From Crenalkalicoccus roseus (GTDB lineage Bacteria; Pseudomonadota; Alphaproteobacteria; Acetobacterales; Acetobacteraceae), in assembly GCF_004761865.1 (NCBI RefSeq), contig NZ_SJDM01000033.1, forward strand, positions 1 through 34,454: 34,454 bases of DNA. Reading direction: 5' to 3'. Shown here piece by piece: positions 1 through 8,671 of this stretch (the stretch's first letter is position 1; every line of letters starts with the position of its first letter). Under the pieces are notes generated by a model that worked only from the letters and a program-made list of their open reading frames with translations, made no database searches and was not told the DNA's origin. The position numbers and the translations under genes are program-made.

Positions 1-1
1 G

Positions 2-78
2 TGGCGTCCCCGGCGGGATTCGAACCCACGGCCCCCAGATTAGGAATCTGGTGCTCTATCCTGCTGAGCTACGGGGAC
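2..78 (-). tRNA. tRNA-Arg (anticodon CCT)
   Basis: Read on the minus strand, this 77-nt sequence folds as a full cloverleaf: acceptor arm GTCCCCG pairing with CGGGGAC, a D-arm with AGCTCAGC, an anticodon stem CCAGA/TCTGG enclosing the loop TTCCTAA, and a T-arm with GGTTCGAATCC. The anticodon is CCT, which reads AGG arginine codons. The discriminator is G and CCA is encoded in the DNA at positions 4-2. A strong promoter lies immediately upstream at 94-121. It is transcribed in the same direction as the two permease genes but with its own promoter. Its downstream side lies outside the window. Confidence 0.97.
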
Positions 79-93
79 ATTCTCTTGCAAATC

Positions 94-121
94 AATATAC
101 CCGCCCGGGCGATCCGTTCAA
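94..121 (-). promoter_or_regulatory. sigma70-type promoter of tRNA-Arg
   Basis: On the minus strand, TTGAAC (121-116) is separated by 16 bp from TATATT (99-94). The predicted start lies near position 87, about 9 nt before the mature tRNA 5' end at 78. TATATT is a rare AT-rich hexamer in this GC-rich sequence, which adds weight. The spacing and placement are seen; activity is inferred. Confidence 0.65.
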
Positions 122-184
122 ACCCCGTTTGCGGGAGCGAAAGCGTCGGGCCCCGGCATCGGGTGCCGCTCTGCTGCAGCGCCC

Positions 185-1009
185 CTACGGCACCCGCCGC
201 CGCACCCCGTCCGCCACCAGCGTGCAGCCGGCGACGGCGATGAGGATCATCAGCCCCGGCCAGACCGCGGCCATCGGCGCGTTGAACACCATCTCCTGCG
301 CGTTGGAGAGCATGTTGCCCCAGGAGGGCGCCGGTGGCTGGATGCCGAGGCCGAGGAAGCTCAGCGTGCTCTCGGCGAGGATCGCGCCGGCGACGGCAAG
401 CGCGGTGGCCACCGTCACCGGGCCGAGGATGTTGGGCAGCACGTGCCGCGCCAGCACCCGCCCCTCGGTCGCGCCGGAGACCCGCGCGGCCTGCACGTAG
501 TCGAGCGAGAGCTGCGTCAGCGCCGCGGCGCGCGCGAGGCGCGCCACCCCCACCCAGCCGAACAGCACCAGGATGACGACGATGCGGGCGATGTCCGAGG
601 CCGCCTCGCCGCGCGGCAGGCCGAAGCGGCCGGTGTCCACCGCCGCCAGCACCACGAGCAGCGGCAGGGCGGGCAGCGACAGCATGCCATCGGCAATCCG
701 CATCAGCACCGCATCCACCCAGCCGCCGCGCCAGGCGGCGAGCAGCCCGATGGCGGTGCCGAGAGTGGTGGCGCCGAGCGCCACGGACACGCCCACCGTC
801 AGCGACACCCGCGCACCGTGCAGAAGGCGCAGCAGCATGTCCCGCCCGAGCTCGTCCGTGCCGAGCGGGTGCGCGGCCGAGGGCGGCTGGTAGCGACTGA
901 ACAGGTCCGGGGTGAAGGGATCGTGGCCGAGCAGGGCCTGGACCAGCGGCGCCGCGGCGGCACCGAGCGCGAGCGGCGCCAGCAGGGCGAGGCCCAGCCA
1001 CAGCCGCAT
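185..1009 (-). CDS. ABC transporter permease, DppC/OppC type
   Basis: This 274-residue inner-membrane protein is the second permease of a peptide/nickel/opine-type (Dpp/Opp) ABC importer. The OppC N-terminal signature HPLGTDELGRD lies at residues 47-57 after a first membrane segment (about 3-25). The EAA loop that docks the ATPase is at about 171-193 (YVQAARVSG...RHVLPN), and the DppC-type segment SFLGLGIQPPAPSWG is at 217-231. Its ATG shares one base with the TGA of the upstream permease (TGATG), so the two are translationally coupled. Longer upstream starts would only run into the partner gene in another frame. No ATPase or binding protein gene is seen beside it; the tRNA follows after about 105 bp. 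The substrate cannot be told from a permease. Confidence 0.92.
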   Translation of the reverse strand: MRLWLGLALLAPLALGAAAAPLVQALLGHDPFTPDLFSRYQPPSAAHPLGTDELGRDMLLRLLHGARVSLTVGVSVALGATTLGTAIGLLAAWRGGWVDAVLMRIADGMLSLPALPLLVVLAAVDTGRFGLPRGEAASDIARIVVILVLFGWVGVARLARAAALTQLSLDYVQAARVSGATEGRVLARHVLPNILGPVTVATALAVAGAILAESTLSFLGLGIQPPAPSWGNMLSNAQEMVFNAPMAAVWPGLMILIAVAGCTLVADGVRRRVP

Positions 1010-1947
1010 CAGCCGCCGAGCCGCGGGTCGAGCAGCCGCTGCGCGACATCGGCGGCGAGCGTCGCCAGCATGGTCACCAGCGCCGCCAGCAGCAGCGCCA
1101 GCAGGGCGAGGTTGTAGTCGTTGCCCATGATGCTGTCGTAGATCAGCCGCCCCATGCCGGGGCGGGCGAAGATCGTCTCGGTGATCAGCGCCCCGGAGAC
1201 CAGCGCCCCCGCATCCAGCGCCGTGATGGTGACAATGGGAATGGCCGCGTTGGGGAAGGCGTGGCGCCAGATCACCACGCGCTCCGGCAGGCCCTTCATG
1301 CGCGCGGTGCGGATGTAGGGCTGCCACAGCTCGGCCTGCATCGCCGCAAGCGAGTGGCGCAGATAGGCGGCGGAGTTGACGATGGCGAGCGTCGCCACCG
1401 GCAGCGCCAGGAAGCGCAGCGCCGGCCAGAGCCCCGGCTCCTCCGCCACCCCGCCCGCCGGCAGCCAGCCCAGCGTGACCGCGAACAGGATGATGAGCAG
1501 GATGCCGAGCCAGAAGCTCGGCGTGGACTGCGCCAGGATGGCGAAGGCGTCGGCCGCCGGCGCCGCGCGCGGCCGCACCGCCGCCAGCACGCCGAGCCCG
1601 ACGCCGGCGACCAGCGCCAGCGACAGGGCGCAGCCGAGCAGCACCAGCGTCGAGCCCAGCGCCGGCCACAGCACCGCCGCCGTCGGCAGGGCGTAGAGGC
1701 GGGAATAGCCGAACTCGCCACGCAGCACGGCGGCGGCCCAGGCCAGGTAGCGCTCGTGCAGCGGTCGGTCGAGGCCGTGCAGCACACGCATCCGCTCGAC
1801 ATCGGCCGCGGTCAGCGCCGGGTCGGCGAGCAGGGCGAGGTCGAGCGGATCCCCCGGCATCAGCCCCATGGCGAGCCAGGTGAGCGCGGAGAGGATCACC
1901 AGGGTGACGGCGATCTGGACCAGCCGCCCCGCGATCAGGCGCAGCAT
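1009..1947 (-). CDS. ABC transporter permease, DppB/OppB type
   Basis: This 312-residue inner-membrane protein is the first permease of a Dpp/Opp-type importer. It begins with the typical OppB/DppB membrane segment (about 9-29) ending in the PGDP motif (31-34). A periplasmic stretch follows, with the LHGLDRPL..RYLAW..VLRGEFG pattern (56-80), then further membrane segments. The EAA loop is at about 211-233 (YIRTARMKGL...WRHAFPN), and the usual LLDPRL tail closes the protein. It overlaps the next permease by one base. The HpcH-type aldolase gene lies 76 bp upstream in the same direction, so the three may be co-transcribed. That would suggest a carboxylated or sugar-acid substrate, but this is inference only. 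Confidence 0.93.
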   Translation of the reverse strand: MLRLIAGRLVQIAVTLVILSALTWLAMGLMPGDPLDLALLADPALTAADVERMRVLHGLDRPLHERYLAWAAAVLRGEFGYSRLYALPTAAVLWPALGSTLVLLGCALSLALVAGVGLGVLAAVRPRAAPAADAFAILAQSTPSFWLGILLIILFAVTLGWLPAGGVAEEPGLWPALRFLALPVATLAIVNSAAYLRHSLAAMQAELWQPYIRTARMKGLPERVVIWRHAFPNAAIPIVTITALDAGALVSGALITETIFARPGMGRLIYDSIMGNDYNLALLALLLAALVTMLATLAADVAQRLLDPRLGG

Positions 1948-2023
1948 CGCCCGCCCGCGCGCCTCTCCCGCGCGCCCCGGCCGCGGCGCGGCCCGAATGC
2001 GGCCGGCATCCGGGCCCTCCGCC

Positions 2024-2794
2024 TCAGCCGCCGCGCGCCTGCTGCACCGCGGTCCGCGCGGCGCTCAGCATCAGGCCGCTGTCATTGGCGATGGTGACCA
2101 GCCGGAAGCCCATGTCGATCATGCGCCGCGCATAGGCACCGGTGGCGTTGTGCAGCCCGGCGGCGATGCCGCGCCGGCTGGTCTCCTTCAGCAGCCGCTC
2201 GTAGATCTTCAGGATCTCCGGCTCCTCGCGGTCGAGCTTCGGCTCCAGCCCGAGGGAGAGGCCGAGGTCGGAGGGGCCGACATAGATGCCGTTGATGCCG
2301 GGCACGTCCAGGATGGCGTCGAGGTTGTCGAGCGCCTCCTGCGTCTCGATCATGGGGATGACCATGATCTCGTCGTTCGCGGTCTTCTGGTAGCCGCCCG
2401 CCGCGCCGTACTGGCCGTAGATGCCGGCGCGGATCGGGCCGTTGCTGCGCGTGCCCTGCGGCGGGTAGCGGCAGGCGGCGACCAGGGCGCGGGCCTGCTC
2501 GGCGGTGTTCACCATCGGGCAGATCACGCCGTAGGCGCCGACGTCGAGCACCTTGCCGATGATGCCGGGCTCGTTCCAGGGCACCCGCACCATGGGCGTG
2601 ACGCCCATGTGCTGGATGCCCTGGAAGCAGGCGACGCAGGAGAGGAAGTCCTGCACCCCGTGCTGCAGGTCCACGGTCAGGCTGTCCCAGCCGGCCTGGG
2701 CCATGACCTCGGCGCTGAAGGCGTTGGGGATGGCGAGCCACCCGTTGATGACCGGCTTGCCGGCCTTCCACAGTTCCTTGACCTTGTTCGGCAT
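2024..2794 (-). CDS. HpcH/HpaI-family aldolase
   Basis: This predicted class II, metal-dependent pyruvate aldolase of 256 residues belongs to the family of 4-hydroxy-2-oxoheptanedioate and 2-keto-3-deoxy-rhamnonate aldolases. Such enzymes split 4-hydroxy-2-oxo acids into pyruvate and an aldehyde. Family marks are VDLQHG (41-46, active-site His45), MVRVPW with Arg70, GVICPMVNTAEQA (89-101), the metal ligand Glu150 in PMIETQEALDNLD, and Asp176 in IYVGPSDLGLSLG. I chose the ATG at 2794 because a purine-rich GAGGGGGAAG lies just upstream and MPNKVKELW matches the usual family start; an ATG 20 codons earlier adds only a non-conserved stretch. The gene is divergent from the DDAH-like gene and upstream of the two ABC permeases. 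The exact substrate is not readable. Confidence 0.9.
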   Translation of the reverse strand: MPNKVKELWKAGKPVINGWLAIPNAFSAEVMAQAGWDSLTVDLQHGVQDFLSCVACFQGIQHMGVTPMVRVPWNEPGIIGKVLDVGAYGVICPMVNTAEQARALVAACRYPPQGTRSNGPIRAGIYGQYGAAGGYQKTANDEIMVIPMIETQEALDNLDAILDVPGINGIYVGPSDLGLSLGLEPKLDREEPEILKIYERLLKETSRRGIAAGLHNATGAYARRMIDMGFRLVTIANDSGLMLSAARTAVQQARGG

Positions 2795-2895
2795 CGCTTC
2801 CCCCTCGGTTCCGCTGGCCAGCGCGACGCTAGGGGCGGGGCCCCGGGGCGTCAACGCGGCTGGACGGGGCGTGCCGCGGGCGGCAGGCTGCGCGC

Positions 2896-3753
2896 ATGCC
2901 CCCCTGGATCGTGGCCTCGGAGACCGGGCGGCTCGCCGAGGCGCTGGTCTGCCCGCCCGACCACTATCGCTGGATCCCGGCCAACGCCATCGCGCGCCGC
3001 ACCCTGGCCGCGGGGGCGCAGCCCGGGCCGGAGGCGCTGGCGGCGCAGCACCGCGAGCTGGTGGCGGCGCTGGAGGGGGCCGGGGTGCGCGTGCACGCGC
3101 TGCCGCCCGAGCCGCACCTCCCCTACATGGCCTATACCCGCGATTCGGTGGTGGTGACGCATCGTGGGCCGGTGCTGTGCCAGCTCGCGCGGCCTGAGCG
3201 CCGCGGCGAATACGCCCCCCTTCTGGAATGGCACGCGGCGCGGGGCAGCCGGATGTGGCGCCTTTCCTCCGCCGGCACGCTGGAGGGAGGCGACGTGCAC
3301 ATCCTCCGCCCCGGCCTCGCCCTGATCGGCGCGAGCGGCGGGCGGACCGACAGGGCGGGCGCGGAGCAGCTCGCGGGCTGGCTGCGCGCGGAGGGGTGGG
3401 AGGTGCGGATCGAGCCCTTCGACGAGCATTTCCTGCACCTCGACGTGCTGTTCTGCATGGCCGCGCCGGGCCTCGCCGTCGCCTGCACGGAGGCGCTGGA
3501 GGAGGGGTTCCTCGCCTGGCTCGCCGCGCGCCGCATCCGCTGCATCCCCGTCCCCTACCGGGAGGCGATGCGGCTCGGCTGCAACATCCTTTCCCTCGGC
3601 GCCGACCGCGTGATATCCGCCCGCGCGAGCCACGCGCTGAACGCCGCGCTGAGGGCGGAGGGGCTGGTCGTGCTCGACCCCGAGCTCTCCCTCTTCACCG
3701 CCGGCGGCGGCGGGCCGCACTGCCTGACCTGCCCGCTGGCCCGCGACGCCTGA
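2896..3753 (+). CDS. DDAH-like amidinotransferase/hydrolase
   Basis: This 285-residue protein of the guanidino-group-modifying superfamily most resembles dimethylarginine dimethylaminohydrolase, which turns methylated arginine into citrulline plus methylamine. The catalytic set is visible: Glu130-Gly-Gly-Asp133 (LEGGDVH), His181 in FLHLD, and the nucleophile Cys276 in GGPHCLTCPL near the C-terminus. YTRD at about 78-81 is the usual substrate-site loop. Length fits DDAH (about 255-285) rather than arginine deiminase (about 400). The gene is cytosolic, with no signal peptide, and is followed after 33 bp by the FAD-linked oxidase. Other N-omega-guanidino hydrolase activities are possible. Confidence 0.85.
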   Translation: MPPWIVASETGRLAEALVCPPDHYRWIPANAIARRTLAAGAQPGPEALAAQHRELVAALEGAGVRVHALPPEPHLPYMAYTRDSVVVTHRGPVLCQLARPERRGEYAPLLEWHAARGSRMWRLSSAGTLEGGDVHILRPGLALIGASGGRTDRAGAEQLAGWLRAEGWEVRIEPFDEHFLHLDVLFCMAAPGLAVACTEALEEGFLAWLAARRIRCIPVPYREAMRLGCNILSLGADRVISARASHALNAALRAEGLVVLDPELSLFTAGGGGPHCLTCPLARDA

Positions 3754-3786
3754 CCCGCCCCACCGGGGGCGGCCATGAGGAACGCC

Positions 3787-5190
3787 ATGCCCATCATCCC
3801 ACGTCCGGAGCCGAACAGCGTCGCCGCCGTCATCGCCGAGGCGCAGGCGCTGCTCGGAGACCGGCTTTCGGTCAACGAGACGGTGCGGGAACAGCACGCG
3901 CGGGGCGAGGACAGCACCCCCCCCACCCTGCCCGACGCCGTCGCCTTCCCCGAGACCACGGAGGAGGTGAGCGGCCTGCTCGCCCTCTGCCACCACCACC
4001 GCGTGCCGGTGACGCCCTTCGGCGCCGGCACCAGCCTTGAGGGGCACGTCAACCCGGTGCGGGGCGGGATCTCGCTCGACCTCTCGCGCATGACCCGGAT
4101 CCTCGAGGTCAATGCCGAGGACATGGACTGCCTGATCGAGCCCGGCGTCACCCGCCATCAGCTCAACGAGCACCTGCGCGACCAGGGCCTGTTCTTCCCC
4201 GTGGATCCCGGCAGCCACTGCACCATCGGCGGCATGTGCGCGACCCGCGCCTCCGGCACCAACGCGGTGCGCTACGGCACCATCCGCGAGAACGTGCTCG
4301 GCCTCGAGGTGGTGCTGGCGGACGGGCGCGTCATCAACACCGGCTCGCGCGCGCGCAAGGCCGCCAACGGCTACGACCTGACGCACCTCTTCATCGGCAG
4401 CGAGGGCACCCTCGGCGTCATCACGAAGATCCGGCTGCGCCTGCACGGCATTCCGGAGGCGATGTCGGCCGCGGTCTGCCAGTTCCCCGACCTGAAGTCC
4501 GCGGTCGAGGCGGTGATCGCCACCATGCAGGCCGGCATCCCGGTGGCGCGGATCGAGCTGCTGGACACCGACATGATGGAGGCCTGCATCCGCTACTCGA
4601 AGCTGGAGGGCTACCGCGCCGCTCCCACCCTGTTCCTGGAATTCCACGGCAGCCACGCCGCGGTGAAGGAGCAGGCCGAGGCGGTGGAGGCGATCGCCGC
4701 CGACTACGGCGCCGAGGGCTTCGCCTGGGCGACCGACGCCGAGGCGCGCAACCGGCTGTGGAAGGCGCGCCACGACGCCTACTGGGCCGGCCTCGCGCTG
4801 AAGCCGGGCTGGCGGGCGCTGACCACCGATGTCTGCGTGCCGATCTCCCGCCTCGCCGAGGCGCTGGTCGGTGCCAAGGAGGAGGCGCAGGCGCTCGGCC
4901 ACGTCACCTGCATCGTCGGCCATGTCGGGGACGGCAATTTCCACCAGATGGTGCTCTACGACCCGAACGACCCGGAGGGGCTGGAGCGCGCCTGGGACAT
5001 GGACCGGCGCATCGTCGCCCGCGGCCTCGCGCTCGGCGGCACCTGCTCGGGCGAGCACGGCGTCGGCCTCGGCAAGCGGGAGTTCCTGGAGCAGGAGCAC
5101 GGGCCGGAAGCGCTGGCGCTGATGCGCGGCATCAAGCACAGCTTCGACCCGCGGGGCATCCTCAACCCGGGGAAGATGTTCCGGAACTGA
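3787..5190 (+). CDS. FAD-binding oxidase, GlcD / D-lactate dehydrogenase type
   Basis: This 467-residue flavoenzyme of the VAO/PCMH family oxidises a 2-hydroxy acid (D-lactate, glycolate or D-2-hydroxyglutarate class). The FAD-binding half has PFGAGTSLEGHVNP (about 73-86), DPGSHCTIGGMCATRASGTNAVRYGT (about 139-165) and FIGSEGTLGVIT (about 200-211). The C-terminal FAD-oxidase domain has HVGDGNFH (about 379-386) and ends GTCSGEHGVGLGKR...FDPRGILNPGKM, with the metal-binding and catalytic His-containing motifs of GlcD/Dld. I prefer the ATG at 3787, which has AGGA five bases upstream; an ATG at 3775 gives four more residues and cannot be excluded. An MFS carrier gene starts 7 bp downstream, so the pair probably forms an operon for hydroxy-acid use. 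Confidence 0.9.
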   Translation: MPIIPRPEPNSVAAVIAEAQALLGDRLSVNETVREQHARGEDSTPPTLPDAVAFPETTEEVSGLLALCHHHRVPVTPFGAGTSLEGHVNPVRGGISLDLSRMTRILEVNAEDMDCLIEPGVTRHQLNEHLRDQGLFFPVDPGSHCTIGGMCATRASGTNAVRYGTIRENVLGLEVVLADGRVINTGSRARKAANGYDLTHLFIGSEGTLGVITKIRLRLHGIPEAMSAAVCQFPDLKSAVEAVIATMQAGIPVARIELLDTDMMEACIRYSKLEGYRAAPTLFLEFHGSHAAVKEQAEAVEAIAADYGAEGFAWATDAEARNRLWKARHDAYWAGLALKPGWRALTTDVCVPISRLAEALVGAKEEAQALGHVTCIVGHVGDGNFHQMVLYDPNDPEGLERAWDMDRRIVARGLALGGTCSGEHGVGLGKREFLEQEHGPEALALMRGIKHSFDPRGILNPGKMFRN

Positions 5191-5197
5191 GCCCGCC

Positions 5198-6427
5198 GTG
5201 GACGCCAAGCCGGCCGCCGGCGCCGCCATCATCGCGCTGCCGATCCTGGCGCTCGCGCTGGGGCATGTCTTCTCCAACGCCGTGCGCACCCTGCCGGCGG
5301 TGGCGGCGGACGTGCTGGCGCGCGACCTCGGCATCACCGCCGAGACGCTGGCCGCCATCACCGGCGCCTTCCCGGCCGCCTTCGCCCTGGTGATGCTGCC
5401 CGTCGGCGTGGCGCTCGACCGCTGGGGGGTACGGCGCACGGCGCTCGCCCTGCTCTCGATCTGCGCCATCGGCGCCATGCTGGCCGCGCTGGCGAGGGGA
5501 CCCTGGGGGATGCTGCTCGCCCAGGTGGTGCTCGGCATCGGCTGCTCGGGGATGCTGATGTGTCCCCTCACCTACGCCGCGCGCGCCACCGACGCGGCGG
5601 GCTTCGCGCTGTGGTCGGGCATCATCCAGACGGTGGGCAATTCGGGGATGCTGCTCACCGCGAGTCCGCTGGCCCTGCTGGTGGAGTGGCAGGGCTGGCG
5701 CGCGGGGTTCCTCGCCGCGGCGGCGCTGGCCGCACTCGGCCTCGCGGCGGTGGCGGCGACGGTGCGCCAGCCGCCGCCGCGCCGCGCCGTGTCGCATTCG
5801 CTGAAGCAGGACATGCGGGAGGTCCTGGCGATCGCCGCCTCGCCCGCGCTGCGGCCGCTGATGGTCTTCGCCTTCGCCAGCCTGGCCGTGGTGCTTGGTC
5901 TGCGCGGCCTCTGGGGCGGGCCGTGGCTGATGGAGGTGAAGGGACTGTCGCGGGTCGAGGCGGGCAACATGCTGCTGGCCGGCACGGCGGCGCTGGTCGT
6001 GGGGCCGGCGATCGCGGGGGCGGTGCACCGCCTGGTGGGCCGCCCGGTGCTGCTGATGGCGGCGAGCCATTTCGCCGTGGCCGGGCTGATCCTGGTGCTG
6101 GTCGGCGGCGGACCCGGCTTCTGGCTCTCCCGCCTGCTCGGCCTGCCGCAGCTTCCCGCGGGGTTCGACGCGGCGGTGCTGGTCGCCTTCGGCCTCGTCA
6201 TCGCCTTCCAGGTGCTGTGCTTCTCCCTGGTGCGGGCGGCGGTGCCGGCCGATCAGGCGGGGCGGGCGATGTCGGCGCAGAACATCGCCTTCTTCGCCGG
6301 CGCGGCAGTGCTGCAGGGCGTCTCGGGCGCCGCCGCCTCCCTGGGCGGCGTCGCGGCGGCGCTGCTCAGCTTCGCCGCCGCGCTGGTGCTGTGCACGGCG
6401 GGCTTCCTGTGGCTGCGGCGGGGCTGA
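5198..6427 (+). CDS. MFS transporter
   Basis: This 409-residue major facilitator superfamily carrier has about 12 hydrophobic segments. The loop 2-3 signature is seen as GVALDRWGVRRT (about 69-80), and a cytosolic linker lies between the two six-helix bundles near 185-205 (VRQPPPRRAVSHSLKQDM). The start is GTG, 7 bp after the stop of the hydroxy-acid oxidase, which suggests co-transcription and perhaps an organic-acid substrate. It converges on the SMP-30-like gene with an 18-bp gap. The substrate is not readable from sequence. Confidence 0.88.
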   Translation: MDAKPAAGAAIIALPILALALGHVFSNAVRTLPAVAADVLARDLGITAETLAAITGAFPAAFALVMLPVGVALDRWGVRRTALALLSICAIGAMLAALARGPWGMLLAQVVLGIGCSGMLMCPLTYAARATDAAGFALWSGIIQTVGNSGMLLTASPLALLVEWQGWRAGFLAAAALAALGLAAVAATVRQPPPRRAVSHSLKQDMREVLAIAASPALRPLMVFAFASLAVVLGLRGLWGGPWLMEVKGLSRVEAGNMLLAGTAALVVGPAIAGAVHRLVGRPVLLMAASHFAVAGLILVLVGGGPGFWLSRLLGLPQLPAGFDAAVLVAFGLVIAFQVLCFSLVRAAVPADQAGRAMSAQNIAFFAGAAVLQGVSGAAASLGGVAAALLSFAAALVLCTAGFLWLRRG

Positions 6428-6445
6428 CCCCCCGCCCAGGCGCCG

Positions 6446-7342
6446 CTACCAGGGCGGCGGGATCTCGGCGGCGAGGATGCGGCCGCTGGCGCTCTCGGTG
6501 ATCAGCAGCGTGGTGCCGTCGGGCGCGAGGCAGCAATTGGTGGGGTGGCGGCCGAAGGCCGTGCAATCCACCCGGGCGAGGATCACCCCGTGCGGGTCCG
6601 CCATCCAGACCTGGCCGTGGCCGGGATTGGCGACGAAGAGGCGGTCATGCGCGTCCACCGCCAGCCCGTCGGGGCCGGAGGTGCCCGCCGGGACGCGCAG
6701 GAAGCACTGCGCCTTGCCCACCACCGCGTCGGCGCGCAGCGCGAAGCGCCACACCTCGCAGGAGCGGGTCATGGCCACGTAGCAATGCGTCCCGGCGCGG
6801 TTGAGCGCGATGCCGTTCGGGCTCGGCCCGTTGGCGATCAGCCGGTCGAGCCGCCCGTCCGGCCAGAGGCGCCAGACGCGGCCCGTGGGGTCCTGCAGCC
6901 CGGTCTGGCCCTGGTCGGTGAACAGCACCGCGCCGTCCGGCCCCACCGCGAGGTCGTTCAGCCCCTTGAAGCCCTCGGACAGCACCGTCTCCAGCACCGG
7001 GGCGAGGCTGTCCGAATCGGGGTCGAGGCTGAGCAGGCCGTGGCGGTAATCGGCGATGAGCAGCGCCCCGCCCGCCGGCGCCACGGCCATGCCGTTCGGC
7101 CAGCCCTCGTACTCCGCCACCACCTCCCAGGCGGCGGGGCCGGGGCGGAACACCCGCCCGTTCGGGATGTCCACCACATGGAACCGACCCTTGGCGTCGA
7201 AGCAGGGGCCTTCGAGGAAGCTGTCGGTCTCCGCCCCGCCGCGGTTGGCGTCGGCCCAGGGGGTGCGGCGGGGCCGGCGCAGCGCCTCGGGCAGGCTGGC
7301 GAAGAGCCGGGCGGGGATCTCGCGGGGCGGGGCGAACCACAT
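6446..7342 (-). CDS. SMP-30/gluconolactonase-like lactonase
   Basis: This 298-residue cytosolic protein is predicted to be a six-bladed beta-propeller of the SMP-30/gluconolactonase/LRE family, which hydrolyses sugar-acid and related lactones using one divalent metal. Repeated blade motifs are visible: [85 protein letters not shown] and [17 protein letters not shown]. Metal-site residues expected in this family appear as the Glu of EGP, the Asn of GLND, the Asn of SPNGIAL and the Asp of PDGLA. The ATG at 7342 leaves only a weak ribosome site upstream, but it precedes the first conserved residues. It stands alone between two convergent or divergent plus-strand units. Confidence 0.85.
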   Translation of the reverse strand: MWFAPPREIPARLFASLPEALRRPRRTPWADANRGGAETDSFLEGPCFDAKGRFHVVDIPNGRVFRPGPAAWEVVAEYEGWPNGMAVAPAGGALLIADYRHGLLSLDPDSDSLAPVLETVLSEGFKGLNDLAVGPDGAVLFTDQGQTGLQDPTGRVWRLWPDGRLDRLIANGPSPNGIALNRAGTHCYVAMTRSCEVWRFALRADAVVGKAQCFLRVPAGTSGPDGLAVDAHDRLFVANPGHGQVWMADPHGVILARVDCTAFGRHPTNCCLAPDGTTLLITESASGRILAAEIPPPW

Positions 7343-7501
7343 GCGCCGAGCCTGCCCGCCCGCCCCGCCGGCTTCAACCCATGGCGGCGGGCCCGCGACG
7401 GATGCATAACAGCGCCGCGGTTCCCAAATCGCGGATCCATCCCAGATGCACCGCGCCCCGCCGGGCGCGGATGCGCGCCGGCCCGAATTCGGATTCCCTC
7501 C

Positions 7502-8665
7502 ATGCGCCGCCTTCTCCTGGCCTTGAGCCTGCTCCTGCTCTCCGCGCTCCCCGCCGGGGCGCAATTCGGCCCCCAGGGTCCGCCCGCGGTCGGGGTGGTG
7601 GTGGCGGAGCGCAAGCCGGTGACGGAGAGCGCCGAGTTCATCGGCCGCATCGAGGCGGTGAACCGCGTGGAGATCCGCGCCCGCGTCACCGGCTTCCTGC
7701 AGGAACGCCTGTTCCAGGAGGGGCAGGAGGTGCGCGAGGGCGAGATCCTGTTCCGCATCGAGCGCGCGCCCTTCGAGGCGCAGCTCGAGCAGGCGCGCGC
7801 CGCCCTCGCCTCCGCCCAGGCGACGCTCGAGAACGCGCGCATGGCGCTGCAGCGGGCGCGGGAACTGCGCGCCTCCGGCGCCGGCACCCAGGCGGCGCTC
7901 GACAACGCGCTGGCGCAGGAGCGCACGGCGGCGGCGCAGGTGCTCGGCGCCCAGGCGCAGCTCCGGGTGGCGGAGATCAATCTCGGCTACACGGAGATCA
8001 CGGCCCCCATAGACGGCAAGATCGGCCGGGCGACGCTGAGCGTGGGCAACGTCGTCTCCCCCACCCTCGCCGAGCCGCTGGCCACCATCGTCAGCCAGGA
8101 CCCGATGCGGGTCGCCTTCGCCGTCAGCACGCGCGCGGCGATCGAGCTGCGCAACCGCTACGAGGGGCGGGGCGGCTCCGCCGCCATGGTGGTGCGGGTG
8201 CGCCTGCCCGACGGCAGGCCCTACCCGCATCCCGGACGGATCGACTTCATAGATCCGCAGATCGAGCGCGGCACCGACACCATCCTGATCCGCGCGCTGA
8301 TGCCGAACCCCCCCCGGGACGGCGCCCTGGCCGGCACGGCCGGCGACCGGGAGCTGATCGACGGCCAGTTCGTCTCCGTCCTGGTGGAGGGGGTGGAGCC
8401 GGTGCAGGCCATCGTCATCCCGCGCGCCGCGGTGCTGCAGGACCAGGGCGGCACCTATGTCTTCGTCCTCGGCGAGGGGAACAGGGCGGAGCGGCGCGGC
8501 GTCCGCCTCGGCCGCGGCACCGCCGAGCAGGCGGTGATCGAGGCCGGGCTCGAGGGCGGGGAGCAGGTGATCGCCGAGGGGCTGCAGCGGGTGCGGCCGG
8601 GCCAGCCGGTGAACCCCGCCCCCGCGGCGGCCCAGCCCGGCGCCACCGCCGGCCGGCAGGGCTGA
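7502..8665 (+). CDS. RND efflux periplasmic adaptor (AcrA/MexA type)
   Basis: This 387-residue membrane fusion protein links an RND pump to an outer-membrane channel. A signal peptide is clear ([20 protein letters not shown], cleaved near 20). Next come the barrel-sandwich half [19 protein letters not shown] (about 44-62), a coiled-coil hairpin at about 95-155 ([28 protein letters not shown]), the second lipoyl half [24 protein letters not shown], then beta-barrel and membrane-proximal domains with the [18 protein letters not shown] segment. No lipobox cysteine is present. The ATG at 7502 is chosen for the signal peptide; upstream codons in frame are non-conserved. The RND pump follows after 6 bp. 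I see no TetR-type regulator or outer-membrane factor beside it. Confidence 0.93.
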   Translation: MRRLLLALSLLLLSALPAGAQFGPQGPPAVGVVVAERKPVTESAEFIGRIEAVNRVEIRARVTGFLQERLFQEGQEVREGEILFRIERAPFEAQLEQARAALASAQATLENARMALQRARELRASGAGTQAALDNALAQERTAAAQVLGAQAQLRVAEINLGYTEITAPIDGKIGRATLSVGNVVSPTLAEPLATIVSQDPMRVAFAVSTRAAIELRNRYEGRGGSAAMVVRVRLPDGRPYPHPGRIDFIDPQIERGTDTILIRALMPNPPRDGALAGTAGDRELIDGQFVSVLVEGVEPVQAIVIPRAAVLQDQGGTYVFVLGEGNRAERRGVRLGRGTAEQAVIEAGLEGGEQVIAEGLQRVRPGQPVNPAPAAAQPGATAGRQG

Positions 8666-8671
8666 GGCGCC

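Noticed and set aside
7343..7501. Promoter or regulator site before the RND operon.
   Set aside because: The 159-bp gap contains no hexamer pair at acceptable spacing and no clear dyad; I see nothing callable in it.
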